From Apostichopus japonicus (taxonomy: Eukaryota > Echinodermata > Holothuroidea > Aspidochirotida > Stichopodidae): a stretch of 64,000 bases of DNA. The notes under the pieces are model-generated. The model saw nothing but the letters and a program-made list of their open reading frames with translations, was not told where the DNA came from and ran no database searches. Position numbers and translations under genes: made by a program. Below are positions 13,628 through 25,845 of this stretch, piece after piece; positions within the stretch are counted from its first letter, which is position 1; each line of letters opens with the position of its first letter. The stretch is from NCBI RefSeq assembly GCF_037975245.1, contig NC_092579.1, positions 13,376,678 through 13,440,677 on the forward strand. Direction: 5' to 3'.

Positions 13628-14826
13628 ATTGTATGCATTAATAAGAATGCTTTTTATTTTAATTTACTGGACCGTGGATTGGATAACGTACCGACTTGAC
13701 ATAAAGGGGCGTGAGGTTAACATTAAAGTATGCAGTGAAGGGAGTGAACTCACCATCCCAACTTTGAAGTAGAAAACTTGTAATAGTTTTAAGCAAATAT
13801 TACATAAATTGATACAGTGTGCTTCTATGACTTCACATGTTCTTGTTTGCTTCGAATTCACTTCTGTTACAAAAACGTGTCACCTTCAAATCTTGCTATC
13901 TCAGAAACGGCATATAATATATGGAATTTAATGCAAATCTCAATAATAAATAAGTCACCGAATGTTTACTCGAAATAAGGCAGGACAATTGCTCATTACC
14001 TCCGCCACTCCCCCCCCCCCAACCTCACCCCTCCCTGAAAGTCCGTCTAACTCAACATGTAATACTATATCACAATATTTGAAGAAAAAACGATTTCTCA
14101 AAGATATGGATATCATGAGAAGCATTGGTACACAACCATTTTTATTTATAAGCTCAAAGTATGTTGTAAATTCCTAAAGAGTTGTGCCCCCTCCCCCCCC
14201 CCCCCGCCATTGTAACCCATTTTAAAAGAAATTAAATCAACCCAGGATAGACGGGGAATTTTTAGAAAACTAATGAAACGGCTGACTTTACAAACTAGTT
14301 CGGATTTATGTATACGTATATTTCCCTAGAATTTACACGCGCAACGTGAAGAACTACTAACGGAAAGTGTGATTAGAAGCAGGGCCATATGTATACATAC
14401 TGCCTATTTTAATAAAATACCAGCATATCCACTGGAATGGTGTAACTTTCCAATTAAGATCAACTTGTTTTATGATTGCTCATGTCGTGCATCAGTCGAT
14501 GTAGTATAATAAAGGGTTTGAGAGGGCAAACAACGGATACTTAGGAAACGTAAACTATGCCGCCTCCAAGTCCCATTACTGTTTATCGACACAATTTAAA
14601 GTGGTAACCGCGTGAATACATATACTTGATTCACGAGATCACCGTAATGGCAGTTGTTTCCGTCTCCGTTATAAGATCTAATCTTCATTCAATAGTATGT
14701 AATCAACCTTTTGTATCGTTTGGTTCATCTCAAATTTCTTATTTTTTTGAAGAAATTATTTGAAAAAAAAAATAACCTGCTGGTTACAAAAAACGCAACC
14801 AAAAAAAACGAATTTGAACTTTGTAT

Positions 14827-15217
14827 AGATTAGTTTCATTTTCCACATACGATGCATAGACTAGTCTCAATTTCCACATACAATGTATTGACTTGTCTAA
14901 ATTTCCATACAATGTATAGACTAGTCTCATTTCCTATGTACAATGTGTAGCCTTGTGCCAATATGCACACACAATGCATAGACTAGTCTCAATTTCCACA
15001 CACAATGCATAAACTAGTCTCAATTTCCACACACAATGCATAGACTAGTCTCAATTTCCATATACGATGTATAGACTAGTCTCACTTTCCACATACATGC
15101 ATAGACTATAGTCTCAATTTCCACATCCAATGTATAGACTAAAGTCTAAATTTCCACACACAATGTATAGACTAGTCTCAATTTCCACACACAATGCATA
15201 GACTAGTCTCAATTTCC
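14827..15217. repeat. 31-bp tandem repeat, about 12.6 copies
   Basis: Unit AGACTAGTCTCAATTTCCAC followed by A(C/T)ACAATGCAT, with substitutions and small indels between copies. Most units contain the 8-bp palindrome GACTAGTC and the 6-bp palindrome ATGCAT. Copies directly abut, with no unique spacers. Confidence 0.93.
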
Positions 15218-18200
15218 CATGCAACATTGGCGTTCCTTTTCTTATCAGTTTTGTGATTTCATATACTGTTCACTTGGGATTTATATGTAATCAACTTCTA
15301 TAGAATGCCATATGTCACTACAAAGCACATCAAACTTTGAGGTGTCTCTTTGGGCGATTATCCCTATAAAATTACGCAACAAGGTAAACTGCATTCTTAC
15401 ATATATGTAATGAGGAGTTGATGTCATCATCAATGTATAGCTTTAAAGGAGCATTCCACATAGATTTAGCATATTTTAATGGTGCATATCTTGAAAGACG
15501 AATTGTTATAGAACCTTTAATTAGCACTATATTATATCTCTATCTTGGACTGTAACATATTGAAACAATAAATCTGCCTGACGTCATCCTTTAATTATTA
15601 ATTTCAGTGCATGAAGTTTTCTAGCCCAGACACTTTTCATATGTATATATAAAGACATGCAGAAAGCAATTCGAAACTTTTGTTGCAATTTTTGTGCCTA
15701 ACAGTTAATTTTTTTATTCACTTCTTGAAAATGAAACTTAACTTTAGTTATGCTAATGATTTGTATTATTTATGGGATTTGAATGCAAAGTGCTTTAAAA
15801 CTCGATTGCGGTACCTCATTGGTTTGTTCAGTTGATTTTGTTTAAGGGCAATTAACCACTCACAGGTTTTTAGTCTCTGTATGTTCAATGTCCATCTATA
15901 TCCATAATTTTAAAGATCTCTTTCAAGATATTAGAAGGCTAAAAGAAAATTACCATATTCTTTATTAAACATAGTACACATTTAACAAACTGCCTTAAGC
16001 TATTAACAAGCTATACTTTTCAACTTGAGCATTTACCGTACTTCAAAATAAGTATCAAATAAAAAAAGGGGGGGATTCGAAATAACTATTTTCGAAGTAC
16101 CAATGTTTAGGTAGTACACAGCCACAAACATAAACTTACTTGATATTCGAGAGATGCTAAAGGGTGGCGGATGTTGTACGGATAATCCAGGCTGTATGTT
16201 TATAACACTTAAAAAAAACCTTTTGCAGATGTCAGGGGTCATCCATTAAAGTGGCTGGAACACTTAGTCTAAGATGATATGTCAGGTCACAAAACTCAAT
16301 ATAATACATAAAATAATTCTCATGACATCAAATAGCATAATTACAGTGCATTACAATGTTATATATAGGACAAATGATGTTGAATGTTATCCAAGTTTGC
16401 TCAAGTCGTTTCAATGAAATTAAAAGAACGAACTTGTGTTGAGTCATGAATATTCATAAACCGATGACGTCATGTCAACATATCGGCCGATACTGAGTGT
16501 AGCCGACGTCATCACTATCAATTTGGCATGAAAAACATATGGCATTCTATACATGTAACATATTTTCAAGAAGCCTGATTCTTAAACCGGAATAGCCATA
16601 GAAATATAACCGTTTACTTCAACTTTTCGTCTTTGATGGACAGTGTCGTATCAAGACTATAAATTAGCCCAAAATAAGATTTTATTACAAATCTGAACAA
16701 ATGATAGTTCACGGGTATAGTTGGCTGAACATTTCAATGTGAATTTGTGTGTATTTTTCTGTGCTGTTACATAAATTTATTCTTCTGACATAAACTGAAG
16801 TAATATTTGCCAGTGCGATAGCCTAGCGGCAAGTATACTTCCTAGTACTTAAGGGTCCTCCTATAACCGAACACACCAAAGTCCAAGCAAATTTTCTGGG
16901 ATCCAAGTTCAAAGTACCTAGTGTGTCAGGATTGTTTTATATATGTATATATAAAAATGTATATATATTGTAGTTCGAGTGCCGAGAACGAGAACCTTTT
17001 CATCCCAATACGAATAATTTCCTAGTACTTTTCAAGTGGATTCATTTCGTTATTATCCCTTCACAATGACGTGCATATTACGGTTAACCAGGCTCGTAGC
17101 AAGGAATTTTGAGTTGGAGAGGAACCCACAACTTAAGGAGGTGGCATAATAATCGTGTCCTGTAACTTGTGAACTTTTTTTCACACATGATGGTGGTACA
17201 AATAGAGAACAGAATGTGGCATGGTATAGTCTGCACATGGACACGCCTCCCACCCCCCCCCCTCTCTCTCCTGTGCCCGGTCTTCATTTACGGGCATAAA
17301 GTCATGACAAATGCGGAAACAGCCAACACAAGTCATTGGCAGCCACCCAATGGTCTAAAGCAATGCTGCAACAAGACACGGAATGCAGTTATTTAAATAT
17401 GACAAGTATACTGATGAACCAAGATATATCCCAAACGGGTAATTTTTTTTTTAAAGAATCTTTCTACCCAAGTTTTGTCTTGTTATCCATGAATTTTTTT
17501 TTTTTTAAATTAAATGATGTTCAGTTGTATCTTCGAAGGTTTTGAAAAGTGAAAAAATGAAAAATGTATCTTCCTGGCTTGAATTTTTAATTAGTGACAG
17601 TGTATACCTTTAAGAGAATAATTATCGAAGCACATTTCAAGAAGCAATTTGTCACCCCCCTGCACTCCATTATATCTATTGTTTGCCAAAATTCAGACCG
17701 AATGGCACGAATCATTTGACATCTCACCTGCAATTAAATGGGCGCAGATTGGGTTTGGCGAGTCTTGAAAACGATAGATCATTGCAAAATTAAATGTAGA
17801 CATTCTGGAATTTTCTACGTTAAATTATAAAGATTTTTTGGTTGCTTTTTTTTTCTGAACAAACAATAGGCCTATAGTCAAACTTTTGGTCGATTGTCTT
17901 CGGTTACAGTAGAACAAATGTTAAGAATTTTATCATTGTCAGGGAAGAAATAGAAAAAATATATATACAATAAAACTAAGGATATTTATAAAAATTATAA
18001 TAATAACATCGCAGATAAAAAACATATCAGTTTCAAATTCGATATTTTCAAGGTTAACTGATCAAAAATCATCTTGTCTTCCTAATTCCCTGAAATAAGT
18101 TGACAGATTTAATTTGGGGCTTCTAAGATTCAGTCCCTTAATTAGCTTAACAGGCCGACTGATATTTCAAGAAACGACTTCCAAAAAACAGTATTTCTTA

Positions 18201-18512
18201 AAAGCATATTAACAGCAAAGCAGTAAAGATAAGGTAGACAAATACGAAAGTTAAATAAATAATTACCCATGTTTGATACTAATAACATATTATGGAATAA
18301 ACATCTGGAATATGTAGTCTTCAATACAAAGTTTCTTGAGAACAATTCTTACATATTTTTAGGTACGTAACTTTATATGCTTGAAAGAACTTTTAAGTTT
18401 GTTTCTTGCAAAGTTTTTAAAGAAAGTTGACATTGAATTCATGCTCTGCTATCGTATTATTGGTAGTTTGTGTCATCGTGTGCTTTGTATACAGACTGAA
18501 ACATATCCAGAC
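15218..18512. other. Gene-free AT-rich interval
   Basis: No coding exon recognised. At 17,089 AGGCTCGTAGCAAGGAATTT resembles a hAT terminus without a partner. Confidence 0.4.
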
Positions 18513-18537
18513 AGAGGAACCGGTCACAAACGACGTG

Positions 18538-18600
<63 letters not shown>

Positions 18601-18622
18601 GTCGTTTGTGACCGGTTCCTCT
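18513..18622. repeat. Perfect 23-bp inverted repeat around a (TA)n core
   Basis: The left arm 18,513-18,535 (starts AGAGGAACCGGTCAC) is the exact inverse complement of 18,600-18,622 (ends GTGACCGGTTCCTCT). The 64-base loop is almost pure TA, itself self-complementary, so the whole block can form one long hairpin or cruciform. Confidence 0.9.
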
Positions 18623-18769
18623 TTAACTACTTCTGAGCTAGAAAGTAAGCCATACGTTAAAGAGCATTGTTTGTATCAGCCGGCATTGTATAACCGAGAA
18701 TGAAATCGAAGAAACTAGAAATGGTCTCACAATTAGTGAGTATGCAGTTTCGGAAGAGTTTTTCTCTCT

Positions 18770-18985
18770 CACTCTCTATCTTTCCCCCCCCTCCTCCCCA
18801 TCCTCCCCCCACCTCTCCACCTCTCCATCTGTTTACTCCCTCCCCTTCTCCACTCTCCCCTCTCTTTCTCCCTCCCCGCTATCTTTCCCTTACCCCACTC
18901 TCCACCTCTCCCTCCCCCTCTCTGACCCCTTCTCTCCCCTCTCTCTCCACCCTCCCCCTCTTTCCTCCGCCTCTCCCTCTCTCGT
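18770..18985 (+). repeat. Polypyrimidine tract, about 215 bp
   Basis: Almost only C and T (CTCTCC, CCTCCC variants) on the plus strand. It lies 150 bp beyond the 23-bp inverted repeat. Long homopyrimidine runs can form triplex (H-) DNA. Confidence 0.85.
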
Positions 18986-19470
18986 CAAATTTCGTAAGGG
19001 TTTCCTGATGGGAATAATATATTATTGAGGGTATAATACTCACAACCCGTACCATCGTCTCCATAGCAAGTAGATGACAATAACAAGTATATGACTTATT
19101 TTTAGTCCAGACCTACTTGAATTCAGTATACATATCAAAAATATATTTAAAAAAAACAGATTGTTTTTATTTTAATAATATAAGGTGGTAATTCGAAATA
19201 ATGCAAAAATCTGATTGATTTATGTAAGTGAAGGATGTCAGCTAAAAGGAAAAAGAAAATGATTTAAAATTCATTTCACGTCTCTCGTGTTAATTGGCCC
19301 CGGGAGGAAGGAAGCTGAAGCCCTCTTATATTAATATAATTTACGCCACCGCATTCTTTCAAGTCAATCTATCACAGGTATACTCGAATGACCCTGTATA
19401 ACCTTATTTTATATTATTGTTATTTCTCTATAATGACGGGGAGTATGCGATTGGGAAGGGCAAGGTAAAT

Positions 19471-19566
19471 GATGATTCGTAGAGTGAATATATCAATCGC
19501 AAGTTAAAACAAATGATGTTCGAACAATGGCCCAACGGCTTAAACATGCTCGAATGTAATGAAGGG
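19471..19566. repeat. Diverged direct repeat, copy A (partner 20,093-20,192)
   Basis: GATGATTCGTAG.GT.AATATAT, then GCAAGTTAAAACAAATGAT and ATGCTCGAATGT occur in the same order in the partner, 620 bp downstream. Confidence 0.75.
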
Positions 19567-20092
19567 CAAAGAGGGGGAGGGTGTGAGCTGTAAAAAATAC
19601 ATTATAAGAGTGCTTTATTCTTAACATTTTCTACTGTTGGTAACCCTTAACAAATGAAAAACAAACCGAGAGGGGTTGGGGTGGGGAACGTGCACCCCCC
19701 CCCCCCCGAAGAAAATCAGACTTACTTCAAAATGGCTAACATTTAACAATGTTAAAACATGATGGAAATAAAACGCGTCCTCTTACACTGAAAGAACAAA
19801 TTTTCAACGAGGACGCCCCTCCCATAGACCCCCTCCTACAAGATTCAAACTCTGTATACCCACACCTCACCCACCCACCCACCCCCCTCCCCACCCCACC
19901 CCCGCCTATAATCCTGCATGATTCTCGCCGTATGCAGGATTGTAACCAAGGTTAAGGAACGCTGACGAAGAAAAGGAACAGCAACAAAAAAAATAAAGAT
20001 AATCAATTTAACTCTTCTAATCTGAAACTTTGACCTGTCTGTAAAACAATTGCGAATGAAATAAAACTATATCGTGTTAATTCTACGGTAAA

Positions 20093-20192
20093 GGATGATT
20101 CGTAGCGTAAATATATGAACTGCAAGTTAAAACAAATGATATTTGAACAATGACCAAACGGCTTTATCCTTATACATGCTCGAATGTGATGA
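20093..20192. repeat. Diverged direct repeat, copy B (partner 19,471-19,566)
   Basis: Matches copy A over roughly 95 bp with scattered substitutions and a 6-7 base insertion (CTTATA) before ATGCTCGAATGT. Confidence 0.75.
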
Positions 20193-21970
20193 TAAAAGAA
20201 TAATATGAGGCAAAAGACTGTTAGTATACATGTAAATGATTGATAGAAACATTGAATACATTTTTGCAATGGAAATAATTTCACAAAGCCAAATATACGA
20301 CGCAAAAGACGAAAGACCATTAGATTTATAAATCTGAAAAGCAGGTCCGTCTACTTTGGTTTTGTTTCTGTCTCTAATGTTTATAATACTCTTTAATGTT
20401 GTCAGTATTATCAGTAAATGAAACTGTCTCCATTCGTTAAGGAAACATGTCGTTCATAGAAAAACAAACCCAAAATAAATTAAAAACACAAAAACAAGTC
20501 CAAACGTATGCAAAATCGATATCGACCAGACTTTATCCCTAATGTGCTACTTGTGACGCACTTTGGTCATTTTTAATTTATTTGACTTGATTAAAATCGT
20601 GATCGTATAATGTGAAGTGAATTTTGATATTGTTTCAGACACACAAACATGACAGAGATTTTAATTGGAAGTGTATTAACGAGAAACAAAACGTCCTTCG
20701 ATATCATTTTCAGGTGTGAAGAGTTAAAGGCTTTATACTAAGTGACATTGTCTGGTAACTTTAATGTTATAAGATGATGCTAGCTATTTCTGCTACTTGA
20801 CAGGGAGAGGGGGGTGGCGCTGGGTGTTGGGAAGGAGGGGAAGAAGGGGAAGAATGTTGTCTTCATATGAACAGAAAATAATATTATCGGGAGGATTAAG
20901 CAAAGACGAAGAAGAAATATATGTACACGCAAATGCTATCTTCAATGACAGAATGTGTTACCTCTGCATGCTAGACTAGTTGACGAGGATGTATTGAAGC
21001 CTCAAAACATTTCTTAAGTAACTACAAAAGGCAAAAATATTAATATTTGGCCAACAATTTTCCTTATCCTGATGTTAAATACAAAAATCCTTCAGTGTAC
21101 CAACAAAACCGCGAAAAGCAAGTTTATAGTATTAGTCACACATTTTCTGTCTTGATTTCATTTTTATTTTAATAATTGAATATTTACATACAAATACCGT
21201 CATTGTAAATTTTATGTCCAAAACGTGAAGGTTATTCGGGAAAATATTGAAATATAAAAGTTATTAAGGTAATACCATGTAAATGAATGGCATCTTTTTG
21301 TATACAAAATATGTGTAATTTATTGTGAGGGTCCGGACTAGGAAAGGATAAACCAAGCAACTCATTACAAGAACAGAGAAAGGTCGGAATGGATGGGTAA
21401 TCATGAAAACATATATCACTAATATTTTACAAATGAGATCGATAGATTTAATTATTACATGGATAATATGTAGTTAGAGACAGAGACACGCCTCATACCT
21501 ACTACCATTCTGGCCGATATAAACGAAATGGAAGCTGCTGAAACGAGGTCGAAAAGAAGCTATAACAATTTAAAAACAGGTTCACAAAAAAAATGAAATG
21601 ATTTATTTAGTACAAATTGAAAAATTGGAAAAAATGTAAAATATTTCAGCAAAATATTGCAATGAAAATATGTTAGTAAAATCTTGAAAAAATTATGGAA
21701 GTAAATATTTTGGACACATTTTGTGAATGAAAAACTGACCCCCCCCCCTCCATCCGCCCGACCATTAATAACTAGGGCTTTTAATTCAGATAGGTCCTGC
21801 GCAAACATCTCAGTCCGTTTCTTTAGTATTATAAGGCAGTCTATAGGCAACTTCCATATATATTAAAAGGGTTATGCTTATTCTGGTTACGGCGGTGGTC
21901 GCAGCTAATATCCTATTCGGTCTAATCAGGTTAATGTTGGTACTGTAGGCTTGTCGAATGCTTACACCTC

Positions 21971-21973
<3 letters not shown>

Positions 21974-22057
<84 letters not shown>
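21974..22057. repeat. (TA)n microsatellite, about 84 bp
   Basis: Uninterrupted AT dinucleotides. The open frames through it are artefacts. Confidence 0.95.
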
Positions 22058-22059
<2 letters not shown>

Positions 22060-22199
22060 TAGAAATTATATATGTTAGTCATACATACGAACTAGACCCA
22101 TAATAGCCTACATTATCTTGTACCAAGACATACTAGCCTATGCTTGTTGATATTCTTTCTTGAAGTTTCTTTCTCAGAGTGTTCTGAAGTTTGGTTCAA

Positions 22200-22380
22200 C
22201 TTGACGTAAAGTCTAACATTACCAATTTAATTACCTAAATAAGCTCCCCAGCCGATTGTCACGAATCAGTGTAACGCCGCCAGTCAACCACTATATAATC
22301 GTAAAAACAGATCCTCGCCACCGTGGTGGAAATACCAAGACTGGCATCTGACAGACTTTGTCTTCTTGTAGTGTACTTGA
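22200..22380. repeat. Diverged direct repeat, copy A (partner 24,446-24,600)
   Basis: Shared order: TTGACG, then CGATTGT..CGAATCA, GCC..CAGCCACT-like, AATCGTAAAAACAGATC, TACCAAGA and TTCTGACA. Both copies sit just downstream of a (TA)n tract, suggesting the same larger element in each place. Confidence 0.7.
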
Positions 22381-22799
22381 ACAAAATCATACCATAATCG
22401 GAGCAGAACATGCTGAGAAGGAGTGTGTTCTCGGAAAGGGTGGGGGGGGGGGGATTAGCCTTGGATTAGCCGACCTTGATATCAGTCCATAAAGTATAGA
22501 GATGACTTTATGTACACATGTCCTCTATTTTGTGTATACATTATTTAGTGAATTGTATTAGAGAAAATCCATGAAACTAGTCTTTGATGAATCGAAGTTA
22601 TTTATATCCATGTTCTGCTTGCTTAGAGGGTTCACAAACCCCAACTATAAACTCTCCTCTTTAGGTTACAAATGATAGCGGAAGTTTGTGATGAACAACT
22701 CCTCGAGACGAGTGAGAAAAATCTCGCTTAGTTCTGTTTTTACCTCCATGGTTTGGGAGATGTTCTAGTTTAAAAGTTGTCTCTGTTGATCCTATAGAG

Positions 22800-23173
22800 C
22801 AGGGTTTCCCTAACTTTATCTCCCCCCCCCCCCCACGAACCCTCTGTGGATGTCAGAGTTGTCCACGAACCCCCAACTTTTCGAAACACGATCTGAGTCA
22901 TCATTATACTATAATACGCATAACAGTGCTTCGTAAAAGATCAAGTATCACATGCATGGTACGGTACTACTATGGCAACATATACGTATGGAACGCGAAA
23001 AGAGTTTGTCGATAGGTACGACTTTTGTACATTACTAAATTATATCATGACATATCAGATTTTAGCTCAACAAAAAGTATTCTAGTTTTGACTTTCAGAA
23101 ACGTCTCACGAACCCCCTGGTATGTACTCACGCACCCCCTGGGGGTTCATGCACCCCAGTTAGGGAACCCCTG
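22800..23173. mobile_element. hAT-type MITE, 374 bp, with 8-bp target duplication CTATAGAG
   Basis: Left CAGGGTTTCCCTAACT and right, inverted, CAGGGGTTCCCTAACT form terminal repeats. CTATAGAG lies on both sides (22,792-22,799 and 23,174-23,181). The CAGGGGTTCCC terminus is widespread among animal hAT (Charlie-like) elements. CACGAACCC(C) is repeated several times inside. No coding capacity. Confidence 0.88.
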
Positions 23174-24445
23174 CTATAGAGTGTCACTAGGATCTGGAAA
23201 TCTTTCTATTTGTTTTTCTTTTCATATTTTCAAGGAAGAGTATCACCAGTGTTGACACTGAAATCAATTTAATGATTAGGTGTTGTTAAGACCATCGATA
23301 GATTCAACATTTTCTTTAAAGTCATCTCAGCATTTTACAGAAAATATAAATTGTAACACATTAAAGATAGAAACAAAGATAACAATAAAAAATGAAGCAG
23401 AAAGAATTACACATGGCTCGATGATGTCATATTTAGACTTGCTCAAGTCGTCAGCTTTGTATGTAAAGCAACATTAAACCTGTTTCCTTAGCCACGTGCA
23501 TGGGGACATTGTTCTTCGCAGTTATTTTCATCACTTAGACCAATAATGAGGGTTGGGATTGTATTAATCCTCTACGCACATCTTTCTGTTATTTTCCGTA
23601 CCATATATAGACAATACTTATATAATAGAAAAAAAAAATAGAAAACGCTCAACTCATCATCTGTTTTTGTTATGTACTATTTTTATATAACGAGGGTGGG
23701 GGTGCGGGAAGGGGAGGGGGTGAATTTGCGTCATAAATTGGAAACGGAAGGAAGGCACGCTTTTAATACTATCGTGGTACAAAGTTTACATAGGATTAAA
23801 TGGTAAAATAAACCAACGGTACAGGGTAATGAAAAATGACCATGCTATAACTGCCATGATCTGTATATCTTACAACAGTTATAGACATTTATGGAAGTAT
23901 ATATGTATACAGAGGATATGGTGATACCTCTAATCATCATATCTTCTAATTAGCCTCAACTATCTGCCACGACTGTAGTAAATTGCTCCTTCCATAAAAA
24001 TTTAATATATCATTGGTAAACATACATTACGACCACACACAAAAAATATAAAAAAATAACAAATTGTTAGTCCACGATAGCCACACGTCAAAAGTCATCA
24101 CCGTCAATGTATGTATGTATAATAAGTGTGTCTAGGCCACTTTATTTCAATTCTCTTGTGCCAAAGCGAGAGAGTATTCCATCTGGACTTTCCATCAATT
24201 CCGTTTTGCATTTATCGAATACTTGATATTATCATATATATATATATGGAGTTAATATTCCGATCATTCCCTTGTCGAACATATGAGATGAGATTATAAT
24301 ACATATATATATATATATATATTCATAATTCTGTTGGTATATATAAGAGATTCCCTGTGCAACTAACATTCTGCGTAAATGGAATAAAATCTTCTCACTC
24401 ACTCTCTCTCTCTCTTTACAGAGTTTACCGCGTGTTTTGGCGAAA

Positions 24446-24600
24446 GTTGACGAGTTTCCTATCATTATCAAATTAAGTAAAGAAACTCCCTTGACGATTG
24501 TTTCGAATCACTAGCGCCAATCAGCCACTCCAATCGTAAAAACAGATCATCATTTTAAGTACCAAGAGTGACTTCTGACAAATTCTATTTGGTATTGTGC
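24446..24600. repeat. Diverged direct repeat, copy B (partner 22,200-22,380)
   Basis: Contains the 17-base block AATCGTAAAAACAGATC identical to copy A. A (TA)n tract lies about 130 bp upstream at 24,303-24,321. Confidence 0.7.
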
Positions 24601-24919
24601 AAAAAAGAGAAATCGAAAACAGAAAACCGATATCCTGGCAAAGTTGGAAAGCAGAGATGCATATTTATATAGGCCTGTAAACAGACTATCAAGTTTTCAA
24701 AAATTCTCTCCTCAAATTCTTTCTGTCCAGAACCCATACGACGTTAGTTGATGATTGTGTATACGGTCACGGTGGAAGGAGGGCTCAATGTGGAAGGGGC
24801 GCAAACATAAGGGGGATACAGAGGGCGGCACTTATCTTGCAATATTATAGAAATGAAGATTCCCCCCCCCCCCCCGGGTAACCAAAGTAGAAAAAAAATG
24901 TGCTCTATCGTCAAAAATA

Positions 24920-25025
24920 TGTTTAACCGGTTAAATTTTGACTGTTAATCGGTTAATTAAACAGTTTAAATTACTTTATTGTAAACCGGTTAACCGGTTC
25001 ATTCTTTGGGCTGTTAACCGGTAAT
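24920..25025. promoter_or_regulatory. Cluster of AACCGGTT palindromes
   Basis: Perfect AACCGGTT at 24,925-24,932, 24,984-24,991 and 24,992-24,999, with near matches AATCGGTT (about 24,947) and AACCGGTA (25,016-25,023). AACCGGTT is the Grainyhead/CP2-family consensus. It may equally be the interior of a repeat. No gene is near. Confidence 0.35.
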
Positions 25026-25699
25026 TGAATACCCGAAGTTGCTCGCCCCCTCTGGATTTTTTTCCTACCGACGTCCATGGTTATGCACACGGCACCTACG
25101 TTCAACTTATATGTATGATTAGTTGTTATGCACACGGCACTTATGAATGCACTTATCTCTTACATTCGAGATATTCAGATACTTTTTTGTTGTTGAAGAA
25201 AATCACCCAAGATAGAGCATGGGCAATAAAGCCAAACAATTTGATCCACTCTCAACCCCAGTCCCCTTATATGACTGTGACCGTATGATCATGACAAAAT
25301 TATCGCAAATCGTGACAAAAAATACGAAATATTCACATTGTTTTTTAAAAAGATAAAAAATATAGACCGTTATACACTAGGAATGGACAAGCTATATCAT
25401 CCCAAGTTAATTGACGTAACGAGTCAGGTATTCTATGCAATTCATTTTTTTTTAACCTTTTGCCGCCCAATAATGAGTACACACACAATGGAGGTGGGAA
25501 AACTGTTGGAAGCATTAGCAATGTGCTTACTGTCACGAACATCATTTCTTTTCCATAATTAAGTGACCTTTGACTTCCCACAAGAATTTGTTTAGAATTG
25601 AAACCATGGACTTTAAATCTTGTGAGTAGGGTGGATATGGCCTTGTAATACAGTAAGATACAACAAAATGCATTCACAATTATTTCTTTCTAAATTGAA

Positions 25700-25845
25700 C
25701 TATGTGAGATTAATGAACGTATCTGTTATAATAGGAAAATATAAACTGAATAATATAACTGTACATTTACCCACGTCTATTGTCAAAATTGCATACTTAA
25801 TACAAGAGATTGAAATAAAGTCTTATGAATTGAATTGAATTGATA
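25700..25845 (+). mobile_element. Possible LINE 3' tail, (GAATT)n
   Basis: GAAATAAAGTCTTATGAATTGAATTGAATTG is the usual LINE ending of a poly(A)-signal-like AATAAA followed by GAATT repeats. No coding part is left. Confidence 0.35.

Noticed and set aside
14827..15217. CRISPR-like array of 31-bp repeats
   Set aside because: Units abut directly with no unique spacers, units vary, there are no cas genes, and the genome is eukaryotic. It is a tandem satellite.
18700..19008. 102-codon proline/serine-rich ORF
   Set aside because: It is translation of the polypyrimidine tract.
21810..22082. 90-codon ORF rich in Ile-Tyr
   Set aside because: It is translation of the (TA)n tract.
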